Origin: Cymbomonas tetramitiformis
Lineage: Eukaryota; Chlorophyta; Pyramimonadophyceae; Pyramimonadales; Pyramimonadaceae
Assembly: GCA_001247695.2 (NCBI GenBank)
Contig: LGRX02035190.1
Span: forward strand, 35,399-99,398
Reading direction: 5' to 3'
Length of the DNA stretch: 64,000 bases
The notes under the pieces were generated by a model that ran no database searches, had not been told where the DNA came from, and worked only from the letters and a program-made list of their open reading frames with translations. Positions 40,384-50,721 of this stretch are shown piece by piece (the stretch's first letter is position 1; every line of letters begins with the position of its first letter). The position numbers were made by a program, and so were the translations under genes.

Positions 40384-43300
40384 ATGGACTACTTACAGGA
40401 GGCTCTCCCAAATTCCGGGCAAGAAAGCACCGAAATACCACACTTCCATGGTAGTGATGGATTCCTCACCGGGTTGGAGAAAAATAGCCTTTACAACAAG
40501 AAAAAGAAAGAGGAGAAGGAGAATAATTTTAAGAGTACCTCATTCACTTGGGCGCCTTTCCAAGATTCGCCTACAGAGCTCTACCTCCGAGTTTTTAGTA
40601 AATATAAAGACGGGGCCGCTGGGAACTACGCCAAGGAAAACCATCACAAGCTTCGTCTCTCGACAGATGTGGGCTTTATAGGGGGTGCCAAAGCCTACAC
40701 GAGCATCATTGACTGCGCCACCTTTGCCGATAAACTTCTCCCCCAACTGCGCGAACTTGAACTCAACCACTTTTACGAACAATTGACCGGGCCCGTGCGT
40801 TTCTACGCCGACATCGAGTGGTACACTCAAAGCGATCCCGCGCATGCGACCGAGGAAACGAAAATCGCCTTCTTGAAAGCCTTCATGGAGTGCGCCGAGG
40901 AGTCCATCCGCTCGAAGTGCAAAGTGAGCGTGGACGCCGCCGTATTTTGCGATGCGTGGAGGCTTTCGGAAGCCTCAAACAAAAAGAAGGTCAGCTTTCA
41001 CATCATTCTGATCGACGTGGGCCACTTTCCAAGCAATCAACTCATCAAGCAACTCCAAATCATCCAAGACATCACTGAGAGATTGAAAACGAAGAATGCT
41101 GAATTTGCGGAGTTTTTCAAAAACAGCAAGGAGAAAGGCGTGCCCATCGATGCCAGCCCGTACGGCAAGGACAACTGCTTCCGCCTCTTGCACTGCGCCA
41201 AGAGACCGGACCCGACGCGGACGCTACGCCCCATCCGCATCACGCGCGAAAACAAATTGGAGATTATTCCCGACGGAGAGTATAATTACTCGGACTACGT
41301 CGTATCCCACATTCCCGATAGCGAACGTCCTCTCATTCCCAGGAGCCTCCCAGATTTGAAGATGAAAAACCTTGAATCGAGGCGAAGTCGCTCCTCAAGA
41401 ACCCCCGGACTGTCCCGCCCATCTCAGCGGACAACGAACCCCGCTGTCACAGATATGAGAGTCAGGAGAACGGTCAGCGAGCTTATGCCCACGGTGCTCG
41501 AAGCCATTGACTCGAACCACGTTTTACACCAGTACAAGGACGTCATAAAGGAGTCGAGCGCCACAGCGTTGGGAAATGGCGATATGGTTGTCGTTACTGC
41601 ACAAACGGGCACGTGTCCCTGGAAGACGCATAAAACACGCGCGGACACCGCGCGAATCCTCTTCCGAAAAGATGAGATTCGGCTCAGCTGTCACGACCCC
41701 GACTGCCGAGAAAAAGCGGGCAAGAAGGACGAGCGTAAACGGGAGTACATTCCGGTGAAGTACCCCACTCCCGAGTTAGCCGATATGGCGCGAGAGATCC
41801 TCGCCGACGAGGTGAGCGTGGCCGCCATCGTGAAGACCATCGCGAATAAGGCGCCGCACTCGCCCCAGACGAACGCTCCCTTCTCCTCCAACGACGAGGT
41901 CATGGTCAATGGCAAGCCCCACGAGAGCGGAGGCACCGACGACGAGGACGGCGGAAGTCAGTATGCTGGCTTTGCTCCTCGAACGCGGGTCGCGCGCTCT
42001 CAAAGACGCAACCTTTTTGTGGACGACGAGGCGCTCGGTGACGACGAGGAGGAGGACAGCGACGAGGAGGAGGACAGCGACGAGGAGGACAAGGACGGCG
42101 ATGGTAGTGGGGACAAGGAAGAGGTCAGCGACGACAACAACAAGGCCAGTGATGACGATGTCGAGTCAGAGGACAGTGATTCCGACGACGATGATGCCGA
42201 TAAGGAACAAGAAGAGGAAGACAAGCTACTACAAGAGACAACGGATGCGGTGAATCATGTCATTATTGAAAGATTCCAAGAGATTATAATCGAAGTGCAC
42301 AATCAAAAAAATAAGACGTGTACCTCTGAAATGGCAGTCTACCTACGCAAAGCTGTTTTCAAACCGACGGAACAACATTACGTCGCTGAATATATATTTG
42401 ATTGGTGCATGGATCGATATCGGTACGCATATGATAAAACGAATGGAAATAACACGTTGTATGCGTTTGACGGTGCTTTGTGGTCCCCCAGCGGTGCCAA
42501 AGATTCAATGGAGTATTTCGTTAAGGAATGGTTACTTGAGTTACTTGACACACTCTCATCAGTGAAGTGGTGGGGAATTTTTCGCAATGTTAAAGCACTG
42601 CGCGATGTGGCAAAGTATATCACGAAGAAGCACAACAAAGCTGCTGATGTGGTGAACAAGTTGACAAAGAATGACGTTTTCGCCATCCTGGCATCCGATG
42701 ATAGTGTTGTGAAGCTGATCGAAAAGGGGTTGAGAATTCTTAACAAAGGCATTGGGAAAGAAAGTCAGTTTAGCGGTCTCAAGACAGCCATGGATCGAGT
42801 CTTGAAGGTGCCGATGCGCTACAAACGCCTGGGCCTTCCCACCCCAGAGGAGTTCTTTGACGGCTTGGATGAGCAGGAGTATCTCATCGGCTTCGACAAT
42901 GGTGTGTACGATTTGAACCAGGGTCGTTTCTATCCGACCGGATCCGTGCCAAATGACTTTTTTGTTACCATGTCTGTGAAATATGAATACAAAGCACTCG
43001 ATTCACATTTGGAGGCTCAAATGGAAGAAATCGAGACGTCTGTGTACCGTAAAATTTTTCCCGACGAACGAACGAGAATGCAAGCGCAGGCGGTGATGGG
43101 TAGCTTGTTATCCTCCGGGAATCCCATGAAAAAGTTCATACTCTTCCTAGGGGAGGGCGACAACGGCAAGAGCGCCTTCGTCACCGGACTCCTAAAAGCC
43201 ACCCTCGGCGAATACTTTGGCACTATTGCTATCCAGGTGCTGACTGAGCGCAAGGACGGGGCGGATGGATGTAACCCCGTTCTTTGTGCGAACCGCAAAC

Positions 43301-43998
43301 GCCGTTGCCTCGCGCTGAACGAAGGCGACAAGCGAATGAAACTTAACAGCGGCGTAACTAAGACACTCACGGGCAATGACGAGGTGCAGTTTCGGAACCT
43401 CTATAGACAACCTTCTGGGGCACGATTTCATCCCATGCTGTTATATTTGTCGAATGTCGCCCCCGAGATCGAGTCTGGCAAAGCCATGAGTGGACGCCCT
43501 TATCCGATCGATTGCAAGTCAACTTTCACACTGGGATTAGAGGAAGAAGATTTAGAAAATCGTCACTTCCGGGGCACACCCGATACGATATTCAAAGCGA
43601 AATGTAAGCAATGGCGATTAGCGCATATGCACATGGCCATTCGGTGGTGGGAGGACCTTCATAAGAAGGACTTTGTCATGCCAAGCCCTCCTCGCGATTC
43701 ATCAGCACTCAGTCTGCTTCAAGAATCCAGCCACGACGGCTTGTTCAAGGCATGGTTGGATGAGCACTACGAACAAATTGACACATCTCCTCAACACAAA
43801 GATTTGGCGGTGATGGTCAAACATATTCGATCGGGGTATAACAGCAGTCAAGGGTCCAGATCGGACTTGCAATTCACAAGCGATAAGGATTGTGAAAGGA
43901 CCCTCCTAAGCCTTGGTTACCGTGTCAAAGACCAGCAACGGTGTGGCCAATACATGGTGCGGCATTTCGTTTTTTTGAAAAGAAGACTCGAATTCTGA
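40384..43998 (+). CDS. AEP primase-SF3 (D5-like) helicase fusion
   Basis: 1204 aa; replication initiation enzyme combining primer synthesis and DNA unwinding. Primase motifs: FYADIEWY with D143/E145, SFH at 204-206 and PIDASPYGKDNCFR at ~254-267. A zinc-binding segment follows (TCPWKTHK ... CHDPDC), then an Asp/Glu-rich linker at ~540-625 and a D5-N-like region. The SF3 helicase has GEGDNGKS (Walker A, ~924-931), CLALNEG (Walker B) and LLYLSN (motif C). This order is that of poxvirus D5 relatives in nucleocytoplasmic large DNA viruses and of some virophage and polinton-like replicases. An in-frame stop just before the ATG fixes the start. Base composition is more balanced than in the AT-rich genes, and repeats flank both sides, so it may have arrived separately. 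All key residues are present. Confidence 0.92.
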   Translation: MDYLQEALPNSGQESTEIPHFHGSDGFLTGLEKNSLYNKKKKEEKENNFKSTSFTWAPFQDSPTELYLRVFSKYKDGAAGNYAKENHHKLRLSTDVGFIGGAKAYTSIIDCATFADKLLPQLRELELNHFYEQLTGPVRFYADIEWYTQSDPAHATEETKIAFLKAFMECAEESIRSKCKVSVDAAVFCDAWRLSEASNKKKVSFHIILIDVGHFPSNQLIKQLQIIQDITERLKTKNAEFAEFFKNSKEKGVPIDASPYGKDNCFRLLHCAKRPDPTRTLRPIRITRENKLEIIPDGEYNYSDYVVSHIPDSERPLIPRSLPDLKMKNLESRRSRSSRTPGLSRPSQRTTNPAVTDMRVRRTVSELMPTVLEAIDSNHVLHQYKDVIKESSATALGNGDMVVVTAQTGTCPWKTHKTRADTARILFRKDEIRLSCHDPDCREKAGKKDERKREYIPVKYPTPELADMAREILADEVSVAAIVKTIANKAPHSPQTNAPFSSNDEVMVNGKPHESGGTDDEDGGSQYAGFAPRTRVARSQRRNLFVDDEALGDDEEEDSDEEEDSDEEDKDGDGSGDKEEVSDDNNKASDDDVESEDSDSDDDDADKEQEEEDKLLQETTDAVNHVIIERFQEIIIEVHNQKNKTCTSEMAVYLRKAVFKPTEQHYVAEYIFDWCMDRYRYAYDKTNGNNTLYAFDGALWSPSGAKDSMEYFVKEWLLELLDTLSSVKWWGIFRNVKALRDVAKYITKKHNKAADVVNKLTKNDVFAILASDDSVVKLIEKGLRILNKGIGKESQFSGLKTAMDRVLKVPMRYKRLGLPTPEEFFDGLDEQEYLIGFDNGVYDLNQGRFYPTGSVPNDFFVTMSVKYEYKALDSHLEAQMEEIETSVYRKIFPDERTRMQAQAVMGSLLSSGNPMKKFILFLGEGDNGKSAFVTGLLKATLGEYFGTIAIQVLTERKDGADGCNPVLCANRKRRCLALNEGDKRMKLNSGVTKTLTGNDEVQFRNLYRQPSGARFHPMLLYLSNVAPEIESGKAMSGRPYPIDCKSTFTLGLEEEDLENRHFRGTPDTIFKAKCKQWRLAHMHMAIRWWEDLHKKDFVMPSPPRDSSALSLLQESSHDGLFKAWLDEHYEQIDTSPQHKDLAVMVKHIRSGYNSSQGSRSDLQFTSDKDCERTLLSLGYRVKDQQRCGQYMVRHFVFLKRRLEF

Positions 43999-44344
43999 TT
44001 ATTGTTTGTCTCCAGTAGTTCTTTAATTTGCGATTATTTTATGATATCACGAAATATGTATCCATGAGGATGATAACATCATACAATCTAAATATATCTT
44101 ATTCGATATGTGGAATCTTTTTGTATGGCATGATCAAAGCTCCCCACTATGGCGGCGAGCTCGGCAAGGTTACTAGCTGGAGCATGAGCGTCTGAATCAG
44201 TTTGAAGCAGTGCGAAAACACTCTTATGTCTGTGAACCCGGGGAATCATGCCCCCCTCGCCAAACCCTAAAACATGGTGAGATTGAGATTGAGCGTCTGA
44301 ATCAGCTTGAAGCACTCTTTTGGTTGTGAATCACATGAAGCACT
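43999..44344. other. Spacer after the primase-helicase
   Basis: Contains a diverged unit of the 135-bp repeat (GAGCGTCTGAATCAG) but no gene. Confidence 0.5.
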
Positions 44345-45090
44345 GAAGCACCGGGAAATTCCCGTTAGCTCAGGGGTAAGATGTGTTTTTATTACTTATC
44401 TCTAAACAGTGGTGAGAATGAGATTGAGCGTCTGAATCAGCTTGAAGCACTCTTTTGGTTGTGAATCACATGAAGCACTGAAGCACCGGGGAATTCCCGT
44501 TAGCTCAGGGGTAAGATGTTTTTTTATTACTTATCTCTAAGCGGTGGTGAGAATGAGATTGGGCAATGAATCGACTGACACTCTTTTGGTTGTGAATCAC
44601 ATGAAGCACTGAAGCACCGGGGAATTCCCGTTAGCTCAGGGGTAAGATGTTTTTTTATTACTTATCTCTAAACAGTGGTGAGACTGAGATTGAGCGTCTG
44701 AATCAGCTTGAAGCACTCTTTTGGTTGTGAATCACATGAAGCACTGAAGCACCGGGAAATTCCCGTTAGCTCAGGGGTAAGATGTTTTTTTATTACTTAT
44801 CTCTAAACAGTGGTGAGAATGAGATTGAGCGTCTGAATCAGCTTGAAGCACTCTTTTGGTTGTGAATCACATGAAGCACTGAAGCACCGGGGAATTCCCG
44901 TTAGCTCAGGGGTAAGATGTTTTTTTATTACTTATCTCTAAACGGTGGTGAGGCCGAGATTGAGCGTACGAATCAGCTTGAAGCACTCTTTTGGTTGTGA
45001 ATCACATGAAGCACTGAAGCACCGGGGAATTCCCGTTAGCTCAGGGGTAAGATGTTTTTTTATTACTTATCTCTAAACAGTGGTGAGGTA
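44345..45090. repeat. 135-bp tandem repeat, ~6 units, with tRNA A-box-like core
   Basis: GTTAGCTCAGGGGTAAGATG recurs at 44364, 44499, 44630, 44765, 44900 and 45035 (spacing 131-135). Each unit also has GAGCGTCTGAATCAGCTTG and ATGAAGCACTGAAGCACCGG. TAGCTCAGGGG fits the RNA polymerase III A-box; no matching B-box (GTTCGANNCC) is present. Confidence 0.95.
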
Positions 45091-45164
45091 ACAGAGAGGT
45101 GTTCTAGAGAGACACCGACTGATGTACATATTGAGTATAGAATAGTGCATACAGTGTTTATATA

Positions 45165-45517
45165 ATGATATATTACTATATTATTAGATATGCTATTATT
45201 ATATATTACTATATTATGAATGTTTTTTATTGTAATATATACAAATTTTAATATGTGACTATATTCATATGATACATATTATACATATAATAATACTGAT
45301 TAATAATGAATCAGTATGTAATCCACAAGCTCACTTTGAACTTCGGTATTTCTTTTGAGACTCCGCTCAATCTCCTAATGGAGTTTCCCAGAAAAATGTT
45401 TACCGAATTACCCACGCTGTCAAGGGTCAAAATACGCCAAAACGTTTACTCGAGTAGATCCGACGATCGAGGAGAGACCTCGCACAAGGACCGTCAGATC
45501 AGAATGTCATCTTGGAA
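45165..45517 (+). repeat. Left flank repeat of the 45-51.7 kb segment
   Basis: A TA-rich stretch followed by AATGAATCAGTATGTAAT, CCACAAGCTC, AGAAAAATGTTTACC and CGTCAGATCAGAATGTCATC. The left part recurs in direct orientation at 51470-51770; the right part recurs inverted at 51004-51160. Confidence 0.7.
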
Positions 45518-45546
45518 TGAAGATCAGAATGTCATATATCGAATTG

Positions 45547-46205
45547 TCTTTTTGGTCGGTCCTCGGAGTCCGAAAGAGTCTCAGAGCGTGGGACTTCTCC
45601 CGGTGATTCAGTGTTTCATGTGATTCACAGCCATAAGAGTGCTTCAAGGTGATTGAGTCAATGTTTCTATTGTAGTAGTAATAGTAGTAGTAATAGTAGT
45701 AGTAATAGTAGTAGAGTATGACATGTCATATATCGATATGTCTTTTTGGTCGGTCCTCGGAGTCCGAAAGAGTCTCAGTGCGTGGGACTTCTCCCGGTGA
45801 TTCAGTGTTTCATGTGATTCACAGCCATAGAGTGCTTCAAGGTGATTGAGTCAATGTTTCTATTGTAGTAGTAATAGTAGTAGTAATAGTAGTAGAGTAT
45901 GACATGTCATATATCGATATGTCTTTTTGGTCGGTCCTCGGAGTCCGAAAGAGTCTCAGTGCGTGGGACTTCTCCCGGTGATTCAGTGTTTCATGTGATT
46001 CACAGCCATAAGAGTGCTTCAAGGTGATTGAGTCAATGTTTCTATTGTAGTAGTAATAGTAGTAGTAATAGTAGTAGTAATAGTAGTAGAGTATGACATG
46101 TCATATATCGATATGTCTTTTTGGTCGGTCCTCGGAGTCCGAAAGAGTCTCAGTGCGTGGGACTTCTCCCGGTGATTCAGTGTTTCATGTGATTCACAGC
46201 CATAA
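45547..46205. repeat. ~190-bp tandem repeat with (AGT)n spacer, four units
   Basis: TCTTTTTGGTCGGTCCTCGG recurs near 45547, 45738, 45918 and 46115. Each unit includes CTCCCGGTGATTCAGTGTTT and ends in a TAGTAGTAATAG microsatellite that varies in length. Confidence 0.95.
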
Positions 46206-46416
46206 GCTCAATCACTCGCGTTCTTGGCTTGTGGAAGGAGTTTGGGGAAAAACCCACAACCCACAATTTTACAGTGTTAAGGGGGAAAAAACCCGCAACC
46301 AAACCCACAACTTCGATCGTGACCGTCGGATCAAAAATACATCTCACCTTCTCACCTAGGCCATCATGTCATCTTAGGCACCTCTCAATCACTCGCGTTC
46401 TTGGCTTGTGGAATGT

Positions 46417-46692
46417 ATTCCGGGCGGTCCAACCAAGTAATCTGACCGTCCCTTACACCGATCCGGAGCAACGATGAACGTCAACCAACCGATCATTATC
46501 GACTGTCAGATATTGATTGGAGACCGATTGTGTTGGGGGCGTGAGATATGCTTCTCCTTGCTGGGGCTGAAAGGGGTTTATACTCAATCGGACGGTCCTC
46601 GTGCGCAGGCTTCTCTCAACCGTTGGATCCTGTATAGGGCCTAAATGAGGTCATGTTGGGTCTTGGTGGTGTCAGCCTGGTCTCAAAAACGC
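46417..46692 (+). repeat. ~275-bp dispersed repeat, copy 1
   Basis: Shares TAATCTGACC, GATCCGGAGCAACGATGAA, CGTGTTGGGGGCGTGAGATA (diverged TGTGTTGGGGGC here) and GGCCTAAATGAGGTCATGTT with copies at 46860-47138 and 48989-49254. No coding content. Confidence 0.9.
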
Positions 46693-46802
46693 TGCACCCA
46701 CAAATGGAGAGTCGCCGTATGTGCAGCTCAGGAGGGTATAGCAGGTACAGTGGTATAGCAGGTACAGTGGGTACAGGAGGTGCAGGGGGTACAGCGGCCT
46801 CA

Positions 46803-46853
46803 ACATATTTGCTGCACCAACATATGGAGAGTCTCCAAATATTTTTGCTGCAC
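46803..46853. repeat. Short palindrome, family member
   Basis: Arms meet at CATATGGAGAGTCTCCAAAT and end in TTTGCTGCACC on both sides. Related palindromes lie at 46690-46725, 47256-47300, 48941-48981 and 49401-49441. Confidence 0.7.
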
Positions 46854-46859
46854 CTTATG

Positions 46860-47138
46860 TATTCCGTGCAGTCCAACCAAATAATCTGACCCTCCCTTAC
46901 ACCGATCCGGAGCAACGATGAATGTCAACCATCCGATCATTATCGACCGTCAGATATTGATTGGAAACCGATCGTGTTGGGGGCGTGAGATATGCTTCCC
47001 CTTGCTGGGGCTGAAAGGGGTTAATACTCAATTGGACGGTCCTCGTGCGCAGGCTTTTCTCAACCGTTGGATCCTGTATAGGGCCTAAATGAGGTCATGT
47101 TGGGTCTTGGTGGTGGTCAGCCTGGTCTCAAAAACGCT
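46860..47138 (+). repeat. ~275-bp dispersed repeat, copy 2
   Basis: Same landmarks as copy 1. It is followed, as copy 1 is, by CGCTGCACCCACAAATG. From 47139 to 47588 only (AGT)n and palindrome fragments and unassigned sequence are seen. Confidence 0.9.
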
Positions 47139-47588
47139 GCACCCACAAATGAAGAGTCGCCGTATGGTTTTATAAGAGTGATTCAAGGTGATTCAAGGTG
47201 ATTCAGTCAATGTCTCTATAGTAGTAGTAATAGTAGTAGTAATAGTAGTAGTAATATGAGGTGCAGCCAAAAACATATGACGACTCTCCATTTGTGGGTG
47301 CAGCGTTCCGAGAGGAACCATGTATTCTGGTTATATGTAATATAGGCGTATGCAATCTAGTGAGAAACAATATTCCAGGTTGTCGCATTATACAAAGCCC
47401 TAATGTCTATGAACATCATTTTTGTACGTGGTGTATATCTAACGTATCTAATAATATATATACGTGATATCGTATGTACCTCCACATACCCCCTATATAG
47501 AATCTCGATCCGACGGTCGTCGTTCACGCGTTGCTCTCAACCGTCAGATTTTAACTCAAACACACATCTATATTTGGAACACGGTACT

Positions 47589-48824
47589 TCAAAAGCTGAG
47601 CGGTTTATATTTCTCCCATTGTACGGGCATTCCTAAAGCTTCTTCGAACTTCTCTCTGCACTCGGCAAGTGTTGCAAAGCGCTTTCCTCGTTCTGTCTTT
47701 GAAGGTCCGACATGTTGCACGGATGTAATCACGGAAGGCTTGCCACCCGTACGCGAGCAAACACCCAACAAGTACTGCAAGGCGCGGCCGAATTTTATCC
47801 CGGTCCAGTATCTTCGTTCAGCTCTCGTGGTGTTGATAAAATGCTCGTACAACGACTTATTCAAACACACTTTCACCTCGGGTGGAACGGGAGGCCGTTG
47901 GTCGACAGGAGTGCACGGGTTGGAATGCAGAACATAGTCGGCATAGTCATTTTCGAAATCCTTCAAAAAGTCCGCCTCCGAGGGGACATTGAGAAGTCCG
48001 AAAACCCATACGTGAACGGGTTTTGTTTTTATCATCGTGATCAACATCTGTTCGGTGTCGTATTGAGGCGTCCCCATTTCTCGCACCGCGGTGTCGAGTA
48101 CCTCACCGCCTTCTATTTTTACAGATTCGGTTGTCCAATTCCGTGTACTCTCGACTGCATGTTTGCGTTCCAGCTCAGACATGGAATATCTGATACGTTT
48201 TTCCTTGGCATCGCATTCAAGAAGCGCCACCTCTCGCTTGCGCTTGACGACGTCGCCGCGTGTCGGAGCTTTGCGCTTTGGGGGACGCAGGACCGTCCCG
48301 TGAATCACGCGTGCACGTGTCGAGGCCCGATCCGTCGTTTCGGCAACGTCTGAGTGGCCATCGGTCGGGTCTTTGGCGAGCTGCGTCAAGAAGCACTTGA
48401 AGCTGTCGTCGTCGGCTTCGGCCTTGCCGACGTTAGCGAAGACGCAGGTGAGCTGCACGTTGTCGCGCGTGTAGTGTCCGTCAGAGCGGATGCGGTCGAC
48501 GGAAGGCGCGAAGCGACGCCAGCACTCATCGGAGGGCAGGTCTTCCGACTCGGCGGGCTCTTTGGGGAGCATGCGCAACCCGGTAAGCGCGCAGCGTCCC
48601 TTCTGTGCTTCGGCCAGATCCACGAGAAAGTCCGGAGAGGGCAGGGCAAAGTCAATATCACGTGTTTTGGCGCCCTCTTTGGCTCTAGCAAAGAGGTCAC
48701 GAGCGGCGGAGTTCCAGTCAGCGAGGCGTTTGGCCTCCTTTCTGACCACTTCTTGAATTTTCGCAGGTTCGGGAATTGCCGGCGCTTGGGAAGCGCCGGA
48801 GAAGTAAGCGCGCAGAGTATGCAT
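47589..48824 (-). CDS. HNH endonuclease-like protein (411 aa)
   Basis: Residues ~90-165 form an HNH/Endo-VII-type nuclease core: GRCALTG (first Cys pair remnant), PSVDRIRSDGHYTRDNVQLT and CVFANVGK, matching the pattern S-x-D-R-x(n)-GY-x3-N-x-V-x(2-3)-C-x3-N of phage and giant-virus HNH proteins. A basic segment (RPPKRKAPTRGDVVKRKRE) follows. The C-terminal ~150 residues form an unknown domain that may bind DNA. Such nucleases often act as homing or mobility enzymes, consistent with its place inside a repeat-flanked segment. It is the only replication- or mobility-type gene between the two flank repeats. No frame damage. Confidence 0.75.
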   Translation of the reverse strand: MHTLRAYFSGASQAPAIPEPAKIQEVVRKEAKRLADWNSAARDLFARAKEGAKTRDIDFALPSPDFLVDLAEAQKGRCALTGLRMLPKEPAESEDLPSDECWRRFAPSVDRIRSDGHYTRDNVQLTCVFANVGKAEADDDSFKCFLTQLAKDPTDGHSDVAETTDRASTRARVIHGTVLRPPKRKAPTRGDVVKRKREVALLECDAKEKRIRYSMSELERKHAVESTRNWTTESVKIEGGEVLDTAVREMGTPQYDTEQMLITMIKTKPVHVWVFGLLNVPSEADFLKDFENDYADYVLHSNPCTPVDQRPPVPPEVKVCLNKSLYEHFINTTRAERRYWTGIKFGRALQYLLGVCSRTGGKPSVITSVQHVGPSKTERGKRFATLAECREKFEEALGMPVQWEKYKPLSF

Positions 48825-48940
48825 GGTCGTACGGCGGATTGGTGTGTCTTTGTTATTGGGGTTGAGGGCACGAAGCTACGGTCCGCATCGATATTTGAGG
48901 ATCGTCGATCCGAACCCGTGTGAGAGACGAACAGGAAGCT

Positions 48941-48981
48941 GTAGCAAAAATATTCGGAGACTCTCCGAATGTTTTTGCTGC
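48941..48981. repeat. 41-bp near-perfect palindrome
   Basis: GTAGCAAAAATATTCGGAGA is followed at once by its near-complement CTCTCCGAATGTTTTTGCTG; a strong hairpin. The best-kept member of the family. Confidence 0.85.
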
Positions 48982-48988
48982 ACTTTGA

Positions 48989-49254
48989 GTGTTCTGTGAA
49001 CTCCCTTCCAAATAATCTGACCGTCCCTTACACCGATCCGGAGCAACGATGAATGTCAACCAACCGATCATCATCGACCGTCAGATATTGATTGGAAACC
49101 GATCGTGTTGGGGGCGTGAGATATGCTTCTCTTTGCTGGGGCTGAAAGGGGTTAATACTCAATCGGACGGTCCTCGTGCGCAGGCTTCTCTCAACCGTTG
49201 GATCCTGTATAGGGCCTAAATGAGGTCATGTTGGGTCTTGGTGGTGGTCAGCCT
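48989..49254 (+). repeat. ~275-bp dispersed repeat, copy 3
   Basis: Matches copies 1 and 2 but lacks the CGCTGCACCC tail; after GTGGTCAGCC the sequence is unrelated. Confidence 0.9.
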
Positions 49255-49935
49255 AACGGCGTGCTGGATATTCGAAAGGGGGAAATTCTCCCTTTTGACC
49301 CGAAATATCGATTCATGTCCAGGGTAAACAAGAACTTCGAACCCCAGGTAGATCGATCAATGTTAGCAAAGCAAGTTGAGGAGAGGGTATTTGCGCCTAT
49401 GTAGCAAATATATTCGGAGACTCTCCAAATGTTTTTGCTGCACTTTGAGGCGACGTGTACGCAGACTTCGGAACTCTGACCCGAAACACCTACGTAGTTT
49501 AACTACGTAAAACAAAATGTAATGTTGATTCTTTTTCAATATTGTAATCACTCATTAGTTATACTTGGTCCGATTGTTCAACATTTTTTTGTTTGCGTTC
49601 GTTCCCCTGGGTCACATAATCAACGTCAGATGTGGCAATTTGACGACGAACGACTTGTGCGACTTCCTCCTTACGTTGCATCGTTGTCGATCGAATACAT
49701 ACAAGTTGTTGCTACGCTGATTATGCAAACTACATTTTGCAAAGCGAGCTCCAGCTTACGATGGTTAATGTATTTTTTAAAGAATCCACACGTTCACCAT
49801 TTGTTGCAACGTGATTGCCCGTTGTGTGAAAAAACGTCAAAGTGGGCGGGTGTTTGAAGGCGTTTCCATAGGTCGAATTCCACAGTCGATCGAATCGTCC
49901 AATCAGTTGACTCACCATAGCGGAGGGGCAATTCG
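49255..49935. other. Spacer with one palindrome and no clear gene
   Basis: Contains the palindrome at 49401-49441 and two isolated TCGATCGA sites (49688, 49886). An ORF at 49522-49857 (111 aa, TTG/ATG start, ending CPLCEKTSKW) has weak coding character and is left unassigned. Confidence 0.4.
49401..49441. repeat. 41-bp palindrome, second copy
   Basis: GTAGCAAATATATTCGGAGA followed by CTCTCCAAATGTTTTTGCTG; differs from the 48941 copy by a few bases. Confidence 0.85.
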
Positions 49936-50721
49936 TCACCGGCGACGACACACGACATCGTGCCATTCAGCGTCCTTTTTGTACAACTTTCTGATCCGTT
50001 GCTGTATCGACAGGTCCGGCGACAAGGGCAGATTCCAACCGGCGTTTATGGCGCGCAAGCGATGATTCTTCCCAAATCCGTTCATTTTTGTAGGATATTT
50101 CGAACGAAAAAATCTTAAAACCTCCTCCGAAAAATTTTCAAAGCAGAGCAAGGTAGTATTTGGTAAAATTCGATTGTCCGAATCTGTGAAGTACAGATAT
50201 TGGGGTACCCAATGACAATCTTCTCCGAAATAAGCTTTCGTCTTGGTGCCCGCCGATTCGTATTCATGAGCGGATTCTACGGATGCTACGCTCTTAAGCA
50301 ATAACTCTTTCAGGCATACTGCGCTGCAGTTTTTCATATTAAGTTCGGCGGCGTGCCATCGAGCTTGGGACCACGCTCTCTGCACCGGCTCACGAATTAT
50401 CGTAAAAGCCCCTTCCCCTTTCCAATCGATCTCGTCCTTAAAATATCTGGGAGGGACATGCCACCACGAACAGGATTTGCTGTCGGCAAACCGCTCGGAC
50501 AGCTTCGTCCACGGCAGGCCTGTCTTTCTCTCCTTCCAGTTGTGGTTCGCAGCAAGCTTCTCTCCGTAAAGAACGCCCAAGTGCTTCTGGGCGAACCACT
50601 CCACGGAGCTTCCTCCGGTTTTGGGAATGTGAATGAAATACAGAGAGTCCGTCGACATAATATAAAAAAGTAACGCTGCAAACCGTACGCGGTATTGCTG
50701 GCCCATGTTCCTACTCTCCAT
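49936..50721 (-). CDS. Membrane-associated carbohydrate sulfotransferase-like protein
   Basis: 261 aa if started at MESRNMG (50721); an alternative ATG is at 50706. Longer frames run into repeat DNA and are rejected. A short hydrophobic segment (VRFAALLFYIM) may anchor it. The PAPS-binding motifs of the sulfotransferase family are clear: FIHIPKTGGSSVEWFA (5'-phosphosulfate loop) and FTIIREPVQRAWSQA (3'-phosphate binding, R and S). This enzyme class transfers sulfate from PAPS to sugars or tyrosines. Together with the glycosyltransferase at 52986 and the fucosyltransferase-like gene it points to glycan modification. Confidence 0.85.
   Translation of the reverse strand: MESRNMGQQYRVRFAALLFYIMSTDSLYFIHIPKTGGSSVEWFAQKHLGVLYGEKLAANHNWKERKTGLPWTKLSERFADSKSCSWWHVPPRYFKDEIDWKGEGAFTIIREPVQRAWSQARWHAAELNMKNCSAVCLKELLLKSVASVESAHEYESAGTKTKAYFGEDCHWVPQYLYFTDSDNRILPNTTLLCFENFSEEVLRFFRSKYPTKMNGFGKNHRLRAINAGWNLPLSPDLSIQQRIRKLYKKDAEWHDVVCRRR

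Noticed and set aside
44340..45090. tRNA genes in the 135-bp array
   Set aside because: Only the A-box-like part is present; no acceptor-stem pairing, anticodon arm or T-arm sequence could be laid out.
45306..45623. ORF starting MNQYVIHK
   Set aside because: It lies in the flank repeat, whose other copies (51.0 and 51.6 kb) do not keep the frame.
45547..46205. CRISPR-like array
   Set aside because: Units are ~190 bp with no short-repeat/unique-spacer structure and no cas genes; they are ordinary tandem repeats.
47203..47388. ORF ending in a long Tyr run
   Set aside because: Product of the (AGT)n microsatellite.
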